A stretch of 64,000 bases of DNA, taken from NCBI RefSeq assembly GCF_910596095.1, contig NC_056540.1, forward strand, positions 15,526,501 through 15,590,500, read 5' to 3'. The notes beneath the pieces are model-generated. The model was given only the letters and a program-made list of their open reading frames with translations, had not been told where the DNA came from and did no database searches. The stretch is from Thunnus maccoyii. Lineage: Eukaryota > Chordata > Actinopteri > Scombriformes > Scombridae. Both the position numbers and the translations under genes were made by a program. Shown piece after piece: positions 50,224 to 62,984 of this stretch (position 1 is the stretch's first letter; each line of letters starts with the position of its first letter).

Positions 50224-50944
50224 CTGGAGAGAAAAAGACCGACATGTCATTGTGTATCAGAGAATCATCAGCAAGCTCTAATTTTAATGCAGATCCGGCT
50301 GAATTAAGTCTAAAATACAGATAACTGTTGTTATTGTTGGTGCAACATGGAGAATATTAATGTCAAATTATTACCACAGATGTTTTGATACTGCAACCTT
50401 TAGGAAGTTTAATGTTCATTATTGCATTCTGTGATACAGTCGAGAGCTCCGGAAGAGCTACTAAATGGACTTTGTGGTGAGATTTTGTCAGCTGGTATCT
50501 CAGTGTTGACACAATTGTATTTTATTGATTATTTTAAGAAGAACATATAGTTTTGTTTCCTAAAAATGGCAAATAGTGGAACAACTGAGGAACCAAAGTA
50601 AAACATAACTTAAAACATTCTTCTTCTTTTACATAAAAGAAAAAAATACTTCAAAACAAAAAGAGAAGCAGGGGGTGATGAGTGGCCAAATCATGGCAAA
50701 AGTGGTTTTAAAATCTGAGAGACAAAGAAGTTACATGATGTCAGATATGTTGAAGAAAGTGTGGATCATTTAAATGGTACACTCATATTTTTTGGTGTTT
50801 TGGGAAATGGTATGTAAAGTGTTGCAACTATGTATGATACTTTATCTCTGCAATTTCTCTGAAGAAAGTGTGTGAGTATATGTGTGTGCATGCTCAGACT
50901 AACGTGCAGCAGGTCATACCTCAGAATAAGAAGGTGGCACATCG

Positions 50945-53900
50945 TCAGTCGGATTGTGTACCTGCAGCCCCTTCAGTCTCACAATCGTCCTCTCTGGAGG
51001 AGCTCACCCCACAGCATTTCTTCAAGCAACCGCAGCAAGACGACAAAAAGAAAAAAACACCACTGGCAATAGCAGCTACAGTTTCACGGCGAAGCCCTAG
51101 TGGTGAAACAATGAGTTGATTAACTGATTAGTCAATAGTTAGAAAATGTATAATCAACAATTAATCAATGTGTAATTTGCAGCAATGTCTGAAATTGTCC
51201 CTGATTCATATCATTGTAAACTGAATTATCTTATCTTGGAAAAAAAGGAGAAAGATGTCACTTATTTATAGACTTGCAGACCAAATGATTGCTAAGAATC
51301 ATTGCTGAGAAAATGGACCTAAAAACAAACAAAAGAAGCTAAAAATAAGGTTTTTCTTATGCCAAGGCAATAATGAAAAACACATTTGGCACTGATTTTA
51401 AAATACACTTAAAATCACTCTGGAGGAGCTCTCCCCACAGCATTTCTTCAAGCAACCGCAGAAAAATGTCCCAAAGAGAGAAACAGCAGCAATAATACCA
51501 ACTGTAGTATCACCGCGAGTCCCTAGTGGTGAAACAATGAGTCGATTAATTGATTAGACGATGGTTAGAAAATGTATCATCAACAGAAATGTCTTAAATT
51601 GTCCCTGATTTATATCATTGCAAACTGAATATCTTATCTTGGACAAAAAGAAAAGATGTCACCTTACCACAATTTATAGACTTACAGACCAAATGATTGA
51701 TCATTTAAAAACTGAGAAATTATATAAACCCTTGTGAAAACTTTTGAAACCACTTTGGATAAACCAAAACCTAAAGGCAAACAACAGAAGCTAAAAATAA
51801 GGTTTTTCTTATGCAGAGCCGATAATTTAAAAAAAACACATTTGGCACTGATTTTAAAATACATTTGGGGGTAAAACGAGGTAAGACGCCCCCCTTAAGA
51901 ACAATGTCTATTTTCTTTTAAAATATATACAATCTGAATATCAATATAATATGTTGACAAGACGTATGCTTACATAAACACATTCAGAGAGTAATTAAAT
52001 CATAACAGACTACAACTTTGTTATTATAAACCTAAACTTAAAGTCTTGTAAAGGGGCATCTTACCCCACAACTCGGGGAAGATTCTCCCCCACCAGGGTA
52101 AGAACACCTGGGGGGCATCTTCCCTCATGAGTAATTTTGATATATAGACTTGGTTTTCATGCATAACATTTAACTTTATTGACATTGCTCTTACTTGAAC
52201 TGCATAATGAACTTACTTTTAATTGTGTTTAGAATGGTTTGATTATTGCCAATTAATTTCAAATTGATGGGCCTAGGACAAATCACAATTGGAGAGATTT
52301 GTTTAAATATATATAAGTTTATTATCATCAATATTTAAATTACTGACATAAATAATATTGTTACGTAAAAAAAACATGCAAGTGTGAACAAATCATTAAA
52401 ATTATGTGACTAGCAGGATTATTGTCAATATTTTCAAATCAATAAAACAACTATTAAAATTTCATTTTGATGTGAACAAACCAAAAAACTGTCATTCCAA
52501 ATCAGAGAAACAATTTAACAATCAGGCCTAAAAAACGCCATTTAAATCAGCAAAGCACAACAAAAATTAAATTTCCAAACAGGACTCACAGCAGAAACCT
52601 GCCTCTGTTGCATTGCTTCATTCCTCATGAGACCATTTCATAAAGTTTTCACACCACAATATGAGAACAGCTCAGTGCAGTACAGACAGTCAGCATCCTC
52701 ATCTTCCTGGGTCTTCTTCTTCACTTGATCTCCTTATTTTCTTGGGGCTTTTTCACAATTTTCTTGACACTTGCCTTCTCCTCCAGATCTCTCCTGTAGG
52801 TGCGGCTGTAATCACTGCTGCTGACTCAGCCTTCCTTTTTCTGAGCCTTGCCTGCTGTAGCTTTGGCTGAGGTGAAAGTGCCGGGATGAGACTTGACATG
52901 GACAGAAAACAGTGTTGAACTTTATAAATAGCACTGTTGATAAAACATGTAGCCTTTGAAATATTATAAGACACTTTGGTTGTCTTACCATGACTGGACT
53001 CTCAAGCAGCCTGGTGGGAGTAGGTGTGTGGAGCAGGCTGTAGGGCAGGTTCTGGATCAAGTCCTCTTCTCCAAAAATGTCCCTGTTACATGGCATAAGA
53101 CCACAGGCCCTGAACCCTTTCATTCCTTTTCCCAAACTGGCAGCCTGGCGGTAAGCTTTACCAAGAACGCCAGTAATTTCATAGATGTTAATCCTCTTTC
53201 CAGGTTTTTGGTCTTCCATCAGTCGGCCACTTTGCTGTAGCTCATCTTCAGGATTCTGAAAAAGATCCTGTCGAGGGGCTTCATTTTAAGGCCGCAGTGA
53301 GGCAGTAGTGAAATCATGATTATGCCAAGATGTCTTGCCAGATTAACAGCCTCTAAGGTTTTATGTGGGTGGTTCACATCAAGTATGAGGATGTGTGGAT
53401 CATTCTTGCTGGCGTTCACGTTCTTTGCAAAATGGGTGAGCCACTCCACAAATAGGTTGCCGTCGAGTCAATCTGAAACTCTTCCCACAGATCCAGGAGG
53501 TGCCCCTCTCATATGGATCTCGGTCATTCTCTTTCTCAGGAAGATAAACATCGGAGGAGCAAATGCCCTGCAGCTTTCATCGTGCACAAAGCAGTGACAT
53601 TAAATCCTCTCTTAGCGTTTGTCATCCTCCTGACTTGTTGAGCCCCTTTTGTTGCAACCACAGACTGGGTTGCTGGATGTTTTGGACTCCTATCTGATCC
53701 ATGTTCCACAACTAGGTGGGAAATATCTTGTTCAGTTTCTGAAGCATGTTTTCATAAACATCAAAATATTCACCCACTTTTACTTTATTGAAGCCTACTG
53801 CCTGGGCAAGGCTAGTGGCCTGTGGGGTGTGGACAGAAAGGCATAGATTTCTGAATGCTAAGAACCTTAACTTGTGAGCAGCTGGATTCACAAGATCATG

Positions 53901-54279
53901 TGAGAATCCATCTTGAGCTTCAAGTTATGAGCTTGTGTCCGAACCACTTTTTTGGCATCATTAAATGGGTGTTGGATCCCCATCCTTGTAGCCAAGTCAT
54001 AGGCCAGTTTCCGTACATCCCATGACGTTAGACCTAAGGGAGATCTCTCCATATGTTGGATGTGGCACACCAGATCATTTTCAAAGACTTCAGAGAACAC
54101 AGCCGTTTTCCCCAGATGAATTTGGCCTGGCCTCTTCATCGGCTTGTCACGGTACCGACAAAGCTTTTTTTTTCTTTCTAAAAACTGATCATTTCTAAAA
54201 TATTTGTTCAAAATACATACTTGTAAAAACCCATTATTTGTGGTTTTCTGAATTCCGTATCCAGATTTGTCTCCACCCC

Positions 54280-54313
<34 letters not shown>

Positions 54314-57300
54314 CCACATCTGTACACAGGCTACAATTTTTCACATCACCGCGGATGCTTCGCCTACAGCGAAGAATTCAACTAGCTAGGTAGTACTACA
54401 GCAAGCTATTATTGCTAGCTATGTTATTATTGTATCATAAAGTCAGCTAGTTAGTCTCTTAGACTGATAATAATACATTTGTCTTTATGTCTTATTTATT
54501 TATTGGGACCATGTACAGTGTTAAACATAAATGTTACCCTTTGATGTACTGTACCAGAATTAGTTTATAACTAATTTTCATCTGCAATCCCTTCGGCTGG
54601 TCACAACTAAAAAATATAACAGAACAATAAAAAACAGTACAAAGCAAAAAACATACAGGATACATAATACAAAATACAAAGCTATACACAGTCACACATC
54701 ACATACAGCCACAATGTCAACTAGGAATTAAAAATGTAAGCTTGTCAAATTAAAAGCAAGATTATTTGTGTTCATGAGAAGACCATGAGAGAAAATGTAG
54801 AGTCAGTGGTTACAGAGCTGAGTAGCTTTAAAAGACTTTTTAATTTGGTTTTAAACGTACTGATGTAACTGCAGCTCTTCATATCGTCAGGTAAGGCATT
54901 CCACTGAGTTGTAGCTTTTAGAGAGAATGCTGACTGCCCAAATGCAGTGCTACGAAATGGTCTGGTATGATCTTGTATAGAGGATATTCTACAAAATCCT
55001 ACTCTTACACTTTCACATATTACAAAAAAATATTTGTTATTTTTTGTTCAAACTAATGGATCACCCTCCAGATGATTCTCATATTAACAGTAAAAAAGTT
55101 TGTCCTTTTAAAATCCCCAGAGGCTTATTTTGCACTGTAAAAATATTATATCAACTTACCTCAAAACCACTTCTTTTGATTTCCTCCCACCAGTGAAATG
55201 ATTTCGATGCTATTCAAAGATTAGCAAGGCCATTACCATCCAAGAAAAGAGCTGAAATTAAAATTAGTTCCATCTAGTGGTCATGGGGGATTTAGCAGGG
55301 GTGAGGAGTGTTTGGCTTCTTACCTTTGGTGGTCGTCTTAGGGTCTACCCTATGCTTCACTTCCAGTGATGCCACGAAGATCGTGATGTCATTCTGATCT
55401 CTGACCTCGAAGCGTCCAACACATGAACTTTGGAAGCGCTCAATCAAAATCCCACATGGCTGTGACAGCTGAAACCCACCGCAATTAACTTTATCCAAGT
55501 CCTTCCTCTCTAGCCTGCCTTGACGAACTATCTCAGTCTCAAACCCTTTCACGTTGGGGTCACTTTCTGGGATGAAGTAAATGTTGCAGGAGTCCCATGT
55601 AAGATCAAAAGTGACGCCAAGCCTTTGTCCAGGACTCAGTTCATAGGACCTTGTGTTTGCTGGAAAAGAGAATGCACAAGACAGAAGACCTTAAAGTGCT
55701 TCTCCACCCAAAACCTGTATCAAACACACTGCAGTCTTGACTGGGGTTGTAAGTTTCAAGGTTTTTTTCACATAGCATGGCAGCTTTAGTCAACTTAAAG
55801 AAATTGAGATCTTGGGGTGTTTTGAGAATATTGATACCACTCTCATGTCTGTATGGTAAGTATGAGGCTAACATCAGTAAATGCACTTACAGTGTAGGTG
55901 ATGGGGGCCAAAATCGACATGCCTCCTTCTGTGCTAAATGCATTTAAAACTTAATCTGAAGCTAACATGAAGCTTCAGCTGTCTAAATAAAGTCAAATCA
56001 AGTAGATATCTTTCAGTGTTACAGTCTTTTTAGCGCCAAAGTCCCTCCTTTTGTTACTTTACTTCCACTGCAGCTCAACAGGGAAACACTGTCTGAGGAA
56101 ACACAAAGAGGGAATTTAATGGTAAAAAGGCTGTAGATGTGGCAGATATCCACTTGATATGACTAAGTCAGACTAGTGAAGCTTCATATTAGCGTCAGAT
56201 AAACTTTTAAATACATTGTTGCTCAGAACAAGGACTGTGGATTTTCCCCCATCAATTACACTGAAAGCACATTTGAAGGGGATCTTTTAATAGCCAGTAT
56301 GAACAGGAGGAATGATTACAGCGAGGAAAACCTCTTTCAGTGTTCATATGGGCACCTGACTGTTGTTTTAGGATGGACTTGAAAAACTGTGAACTTGTCC
56401 TTTAAAACCAAAAATCCAAGAAACAATTGACAGCCATAGTGTCAGATCCAGGAAAGGAAATGAAATAGAATGAGCATAAGAAGGATCCTCACCTATTACC
56501 TCAATGGTCACATTACGCAGCAGTTTCTTATCTTTGTCTCTCATTGTGTAGAGGCCACTGTCTTCCAGGGTTAAATAACTCAGCTCGTAGTAGCAACATA
56601 TAAACCCCCAGTAGAGATCTACTATCCCCTTCAGCGGCTTGTGGTCTAAGGCTGAAAATGCCGGATCCATCCCCTTCTTGACATGACGTGTCCACAAGAC
56701 TGTCACCTCTGAGTTGCCCTTGGGGGTGAACTCTAGTGACCGAGTGTCTTCAGGCATCATCCACCTGAACATCTTCCCATACTGTTCCTCAACATAACGG
56801 CCATCTGCGAGGCCTAGAGAGGAAACAGAAACAAACACACACTTGAATACAAACCTGGTGAATGTATGTTGAAGAGGTCGGACACTTGCCAGCATTCCCA
56901 GACATCCTTTGATCCTTTACATATTTTAGTGGTGGAATGTAACATTTACTCATGTACTGTAAGTACAATTTTGAGGTAATTGTACTTTACTTTAGTATTT
57001 CCATTTTGTGTTACTTTATACTCCACTAAATTGCAGAGGTAAAAGTTGTACTTTTTACTCCATTTCATTTATTTCACAGCTGTAGATACTGGTTACTTTT
57101 CAATATTTTACATGTAAAACATATGATCAGTTCATAAAATATGGGTTGTTATAGATTAGACTATTCAACAGTATTAGGTGTTTTACCATGACAGCATAAA
57201 AATGCTGCTAACATGTAACACATATATTAATCTGTTTTAATACTCAAATAAAATATATATATATATACTTGTATGATAAACATAACACTAAATTGGGTCA

Positions 57301-58434
57301 CTTTGCATAATGAGTAGTTTTACTTTTGATACTTAAAGTACATTTTGCTGACAATACACTTACTTGAGTAAGATTTTGATTGCAGGACTTTTACTTGTAA
57401 TTGAGAATTTCTTTCATTGTGGTATTGCTATTTTTAGAGTAAAAGATCTGAAGATGCTGATATTTTTCCAGATCTTACATCCTATATATCATGTTATATA
57501 CAGTGGGTATATAAAATATATAAATGTAAAATGTAAAAGAAATCTCACAAATGTGTGAATAGGAAACAAGAAATATTTTTTCAAAAGATGCACATATCCA
57601 GTCAAAGTATATATCCCTGCCTCTGCTGAGTTATTTTATCCCCAGTGGAGAAAAAAATGTAGCCTATCCCCTTCATAATGATTTATGCTGCTTCAGAGAC
57701 CATATAAAATGTCTAAAATGGGCTATTTAGAAAATATAAAGTGCTGCAATGTGAGAACAGTCATTAGTACAAACAACAATAAAATCAGAACTGGACTTGA
57801 CCATGAGTGATAATAGAGATGACACCGAGTCTAGGCCATGTGATGATGCAGTAAATGGACCAGGGGTTGCCTCCTTTACTACTTGGAGATTTGCAGAGAT
57901 GTGTGTAAAAGAGGGGTCACACACCGCAGAAAAGCAGAAAAAGAGGATAGAGTCCGTCATCAAAGCTGTTTTCTTGTCTGACAGGTAGGCATCTACTGTA
58001 TCCTATTTATTTTTATAATGCTAAAATCAATTGCCACAATGGTACCTCCAGCCCAGAAAAAGTCCTCCCAGTCCTCCAGACATAAAGGCAAGTAGGGGGA
58101 GTGTTTGGTGGCACTGCCTGAGGTAGCAGGTGAAGTTTTGTGGCTGTCGTGCGAAAACTGACTGAACAGTAAGGCTTTGGAAAATCAAATCAGATAAAAA
58201 ATCTGCAAAGTAATGGGGCAAAAACGCAGAAAAAACATTAAGAAGGGAGAACTTGTAGTCTATGCATTTCCAAAAATGCATAGCCCTAGGCGACCGCTTT
58301 GGCCTATGCCACAGGTGTAGTCGTACAATCAGGGCACCAAGATACAGTCATACTAGCAGTTTAAGAGCGAATTAATAATTTTCACACTCACCCAAACAAA
58401 CACAGGCACTTAGCAACAGCAACACTCTCATCAT
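50945..58434 (-). CDS. Ig-superfamily transmembrane receptor, copy D (short tail)
   Basis: Exons on the minus strand are 58392-58434 (signal peptide MMRVLLLLSACVCL), 56493-56813 (Ig1), 55324-55659 (Ig2 with linker) and 50945-51096 (TM and tail, stop at 50945-50947), giving about 283 aa. Ig1 has FRWMMPEDTRSLEF and EDSGLYTMRDKDKKLL. Ig2 keeps the four cysteines and ends with a basic linker. The TM is around TVAAIASGVFFFLSSCCGCL, followed by KKCCG. A deletion has fused the TM exon to the next-but-one tail exon; the remaining tail sequence is read out of frame and stops after about 25 residues, so the PPxY and VYSDV motifs are lost. A second, copy-C-like TM exon remains at about 51415-51532, and using it also ends early. 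Likely a decoy or adaptor-dependent form, or a degenerating gene. Confidence 0.62.
51413..51535 (-). pseudogene. Second TM-exon copy in receptor D
   Basis: Nearly identical to the TM exon of copy C, but the 3' part is replaced after SSSR. The frame then runs into a stop (VILSVF then TAA) and no donor is obvious. It is part of a local duplication that also carries the adjoining intron. Confidence 0.6.
52555..54170 (-). mobile_element. Tigger/pogo DNA transposon remnant, copy D
   Basis: Same insertion as in B and C. Blocks are ILILDVNHPHK and LLPHCGLKMKPLD (53219-53449), HIQHMERSPLGLTSWDVRKL (53888-54150) and the C-terminal part (52812-53219). The stretch around the first D is disrupted by a ~25-bp insertion near 53495. 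Confidence 0.83.
54281..54312 (+). repeat. (CA)n microsatellite
   Basis: Sixteen CA units. Confidence 0.9.
54478..54995 (-). mobile_element. Probable LINE 3'-end insertion, copy D only
   Basis: Copy B lacks this block between otherwise alignable sequence. Read on the minus strand it ends in an AATAAATAAATAAG-like tail after CATGGTCCCAAT, as expected of a LINE 3' terminus. No clear RT frame remains. Confidence 0.4.
57247..57267 (+). repeat. Short (AT)n tract
   Basis: AT dinucleotide run in intron 1 of copy D. Confidence 0.7.
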
Positions 58435-58780
58435 CTGACGTGATTTAATATGTAAAACCGAATCCAGTGTCAAACAAATGTGCCGTCTTTGACCAATTAA
58501 GCGCACGATATGATTATAATTGATCGATACTTTACTGTCACATCCCGGCAGAGTAAACCCTTCACTATATGTACAACATTAAGACAGAAGTTGTACAAGG
58601 CACAGATCCCGCACGATACTGTTACTAATGGCGGTTTATGGACGGGGTTTGTTGGGAGAGGCTTTGTCTGGGCCCACCCATCAGGGCGTTTCTGTTGCAG
58701 TACTGGTGGTGCGTTTAAGCACTGTGGGAAGTGACAAATTAAGAGCCATGCCGGGCTCTAAGGATGACAATTAGTTTTTT
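58435..58780 (-). promoter_or_regulatory. Putative 5' UTR/promoter of copy D
   Basis: Conserved with the other three upstream regions, including GGGCCCACCCATCAGGGCG near 58672. Confidence 0.38.
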
Positions 58781-59060
58781 TTCCATTAGTCCATTTTTGT
58801 GAAATATCTCATCATACAAGATGAACTGACTCAGACATTTATGGTCCTACATCTGACTTGTGTGATCCCTCGACTTTCCCTCTTAATATTATCGCCACCA
58901 TGAGGATCACATTTAGAAAATACTCTGCTTGGAACAATAATGTGTGTCCAATACGGTTATTCAACATTAAAATCCTTAACATGACATCTACTTTTTCTCC
59001 TTCATTAAAAATTGAGAATCTATGAATATGCAAATATGTTTCATTTCAAAACTTTAACTG

Positions 59061-59226
59061 CTGGGTGTGCTCTGGTAGCCCACTGGTTAAGACGCATGCC
59101 ACATATGCACGATGTCTGTGGGTCAAATCCAGCAGCAGACCTTTGTTGCATGTCATACTCTATCCCTCTCACCTCATTTCCTGTCATCTCTATTGTCCAT
59201 GTCTAATAACAATGGCAAAAAATAAA
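59061..59226 (+). repeat. tRNA-derived SINE, copy D
   Basis: GGTAGCCCACTGGTTAAGACG and GGGTCAAATCC with the TTGCATGTCAT body. The best preserved of the four orthologous SINEs. Confidence 0.65.
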
Positions 59227-59604
59227 TTAAAAAGCTTAAAGTCTCCTACTACTATATGTACACTGGAGGTTTCAAGTTTCCACACCACATGATGGGCTTC
59301 CACAATGTCACAAATCATGCTCATAGGCCAGCTCCTAAAAATCTAAACTTGCCACTTTCAGCAAATGAATATGAAGAGGCTTCCAGTGTCTAATTCTGCA
59401 CATACATCATTCTGCACAGTGACGCTCAAACATCCAACTGAAAGAACAAGATGAAAAACATACAGCGCCTTCGGATGAATGGGTCTATTGTCATACCTTA
59501 CAAAATGTAGTTCCCATGAGGTGGACAGTGACACAGGCACAATCACATGATGCAAAGACTGTGGTTATGATTTCATTTGATACTACATTACTTTGGTGGA
59601 TGCA

Positions 59605-59740
59605 AGCCACATGTTTTACACATCCACTGGGAGCAAATTTGGAGTTCAGCATCTTGCAGGAAGTGCCTGGAATCAACCCACCAGCTGATAAGATTAACAG
59701 ACAAACCTCTCCGACATGAGCTACAGCCACCCCTGAATTG
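59605..59740 (-). repeat. Second tRNA-derived SINE, minus strand
   Basis: Minus strand reads GGTGGCTGTAGCTCATGTCGG, then GGTGGGTTGATTCC (A- and B-box regions), and further on AAATTTGCTCCCAGTGG, the body of a SINE family widespread in fish. Confidence 0.55.
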
Positions 59741-60419
59741 GGTACTACTGGGTAGGTTAATTCCTCTTAAACCAAACCATAATAAACTATTATTGAGATG
59801 TTGTTTCCACTCTTTTGCAGCTTTTCTCTGGGCTTTAATACAGTCCAACGAGGCAACAAATGAAACTTTCAAAGTTCAGGAGCAAACTTCTTTTCCAAAA
59901 TTTGAAAGTCAAAGTTTAGTCACACATCTTTACACAAACATTTATACCACACATTTATGGAGTTTCTCAAAGCCAAAAGAAGAGTTTATGGAAAAAAAAC
60001 CTCCAGCTTACACAAGATCTACAAGTGTGTGAAAAGATAAACAGAGTAACAGTTTACAGTTTTACAAACAAACAAAAAAGATCACGTCATTTCTCAAAAA
60101 TCCACAGATACATTTACATATGAACCTGAAGAAACACAATAAGGGTTTGAAACAACAATATAAAAACATTATGTATAGATTAGTAAAGTCAGTAACCATG
60201 GCTTAAATTGCTGAGTGTAGTGTGTTTCTTTATATTCTATATTATAGAGATACTCTGATGAGGCACTTAACTCTTGAAACACAGCATATGTAGGAATAGA
60301 CCTAAATTGATAAACGTCTTGATGTTAGACGCCACTGCTTCACACTCAACTGCAGCCTTACAACCAACTTAAGGGATCAAGAGTTAACTGATAAAATACT
60401 ATTAATTTGGTTTTCTCTG
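59741..60419. other. Unannotated spacer
   Basis: No gene or bounded repeat recognised. Confidence 0.4.
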
Positions 60420-60922
60420 TGTTTCCCTTGTGTGTTCCTTCACTCCTCCTGTGTTCATGTACTCCTCCTCTCACCTGCCGGGCATTACCCTTGTTAGTCC
60501 TGCCCTGCTCCTAGTGTCTTCCCCAGTCTATCAGTTCCCAGTCTGCCCTTGTGTTGTGTTACTTGTTCCTTGGCTGATTACTTTAGTTCCTGTTTTATTT
60601 TGAAATGTTTTCTCCTTGTGTTTTGTTACCTTTACTTCCTGTGTTTTCCCACCTTTGTTGATTGCTTTGTGTTTCATCTGTGTCTTGTGTCACACACCTG
60701 TGTTCAGTTTGTAATCAGACCCTGTGTATTTAAGTCCTGTTCTTAGTTCAGTTTTGGTTAAGTCGTCCATGTTTCTGGTCGGTGTTCCTTGTTCCTGTGT
60801 CTCAGTATCTCCTGTGTCTCAGTCTTGTGAGTTATTCATTAAATATTCTGCATCTGATCCTGCCTGCCTGCCTGCCTGCCATCTTCTGCGTTTGGGTCCA
60901 TCTGCTCCACTCACTTCTTGAT

Positions 60923-61300
60923 ATGGACCCAGCAGAGACGGACCTGATTTCTGTTTTCCAGCCATTGATTCATCCTAATGACTCTGATGGTGAGCAAATT
61001 ATCAAGTTTTTTCAGTCTGTCCATGAGGAGGACCCTGTTCTGGCCATGAAGCTGATGGCAAGTCGCTGGGAGACTGTGGAGCATGAGGCTCCATTCTCTG
61101 TGCTCCCCAGTAGCCATCCAGCCTCCAAGCCAGCTAACCTTGGCCCTGCTAGCCCTCAGATTGCACCCTGGATGGCTTGCAACCAGCCACCCCCACAGTC
61201 AGTTAGGTGTGGGGTTGTGAGCCCGCAACCTGCCAGTCCTGAGCCAGCTCCAGCCCAAAACCCTTACCTGGGCATCTGCCTGACTCTGGGAGGCCCTTAG
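60923..61300 (+). pseudogene. gag-like N-terminal frame of the proline-rich element
   Basis: A 125-codon frame starting MDPAETDLISVFQPLIHP and containing EEDPVLAMKLMASRWETVE, then becoming Pro/Ser-rich and ending at TAG. It looks like the start of a longer protein broken by frameshifts. No known domain was recognised with confidence. Confidence 0.4.
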
Positions 61301-62394
61301 AGCACCAACCAGAATTCTGGTCGACATGGCAGACGACAAAACCTCTCATCAGGTCGCCTGCCTTGCCACCTTGCCTGTCTGGTCCAGGGCTGCTACTCCA
61401 CTCCCCAGTGCCTCAGAGTCACCGTTCTCCAGTGTCACAAAGTCTCAGTCCCTGGTTCCCAGCTTTCAGCTCATGCACCAGCCCAAGCAACCTCTTGCAC
61501 CCACTGAGCTGAAGCAACCTCTTGACCCCACTGAGCTGTAGCAACCAGCTGGGCTGCCGCAGCAATCCTGCGCCAGTCCCCTGTTCCTGAGCTGTGTCAG
61601 TCCCCTGTTCCTGAGCTGCAACCACCCTGTCCCTGTCTGCCCGAAGTCATAGAGTCCCTGGTCCTTGGGTTCCTGTTGAGCTGTTCCCTTTGCCAAGTTT
61701 GCCTGATTCCAGCTCTCCCAAGGAAGCCAATCCTCCACTTCCTGGATCCCCAGTGGTTCCACTGGCTATTGGGGATGTTGGCCCAGAAATGGCCCAGAAA
61801 TGGCCCAGAGTTGGCTATTCTCCCAGTGGCCCAGTTCTCCATGTTTCCACTGCCCAGTGCACCAGCCAACAACCTTCCAGACCTCCAGTTGGCATTCTCC
61901 GCCGACCCACAGCCAGACCTTCCAGATCTTCTAGACCTCCAGTCAGCCCTCTTCACTGACACTCAGCCAGACCTCCAGTTGGCTGTCTCTGCCAACCCAC
62001 GGCCAGACCAGCCAGATCTGCAGGTCTGCCTCTCCTGCGCCCCGACCATGTCTTCTGATGCCAGGTGCCCTTCTTGGCCTCTGGCTTTGCTGCCAGCCCT
62101 CTGCCCAGCCACCAGAGGGGCTCTGCCTTAACCGCCAGCCCCTTGCCCAGCCTTCAGAGGGGTTCCACCTTCGCCGCTGGCCTACAGAACAGAGCAGCTC
62201 CTCACATCTGGTCGCCCTCCTGAGCAACTTCTGCTGTCTGTCCTGCGTCCCAGTCGCCCTCCCGGGCAACTTCACCTGTCTATCCTGCCTCCCGGTCATC
62301 CTTCACAGCAGCTTCAGCCATTTCCCCTGCCCTCCTGTTGCCTGTTGGAGGTCCTCAGTTTTCCCTTGGTCCTGCCTTCAGGCTGCTCATCTGT

Positions 62395-62620
62395 GACTTT
62401 TACTGTGCCCCTGTTCAGGCCCCGGGCCGTTTGCCTGGGGCTCCTAGCTCTGCCTCGGTTCGGCCCACGGGCTGTCCCCCTGAACTTTCTGACTCTGCCT
62501 CTGTCCAGCCCCCAGGCCTTCCACCTGAACTCTTTTACTCTGCCCCTGTTCAGTCCCTGGGCCATTTGCCTGGGGCTCCTGGCTCCACCCCTGTCCGGCC
62601 TCAGCCACCTGCCTGTGCGC
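62395..62620 (+). repeat. 45-bp coding tandem repeat (15-aa proline-rich unit)
   Basis: Four consecutive 15-aa units in one frame, e.g. ASVRPTGCPPELSDS and ASVQPPGLPPELFYS, then a partial fifth. Confidence 0.7.
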
Positions 62621-62984
62621 CACCTTCCTGGTTCCCCATGCCCTGGCAACCTTCCTGAGCATGACCCTCTTGGTTCCCCACGCCTGCCCGAGGGTCACCT
62701 CCCTGGCTACCTGCTCATTGTCCTGGGCTATGGACTGTCAGTTCGTATCATAATAATGAGGGAAAAAGGTCTTTGAGGAAATATAAGAAATGCTCCTTTC
62801 TGTCTCAGCTGGCTGTGGGATGTGTTGGAGGCTTGTTTGACATTAGCTAGCAGGGTAGCAGTGTTACAGATTACTGAACAGAGACAAAGTAAACAAACTG
62901 CTGTAGCTACAAGTCATGGACAGACAGTGTATCACTAACAGGGATTTTAAAGAGCAATGACCAAACCAGCATCTAACTGGACCC

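Larger units (their letters stand above)
60420..62760 (+). mobile_element. Proline-rich LTR-element-like repeat (non-autonomous)
   Basis: A pyrimidine-rich, LTR-like region at 60420-60905, with a TATTTAAG motif near 60727 and ATTAAATATT near 60838, is followed by a gag-like start (MDPAETDLISVFQP at 60923) and a long proline-rich region in shifting frames. No protease, RT or integrase is visible and no matching 3' LTR was found. It interrupts the spacing between copy D and the fifth receptor fragment. The class is uncertain. Confidence 0.45.

Noticed and set aside
3740-58434. Assignment to NITR, PIGR-like, CD300-like or TCR/Ig genes
   Set aside because: The canonical cysteines and J-like motifs of those families are absent, so no gene symbol was given.
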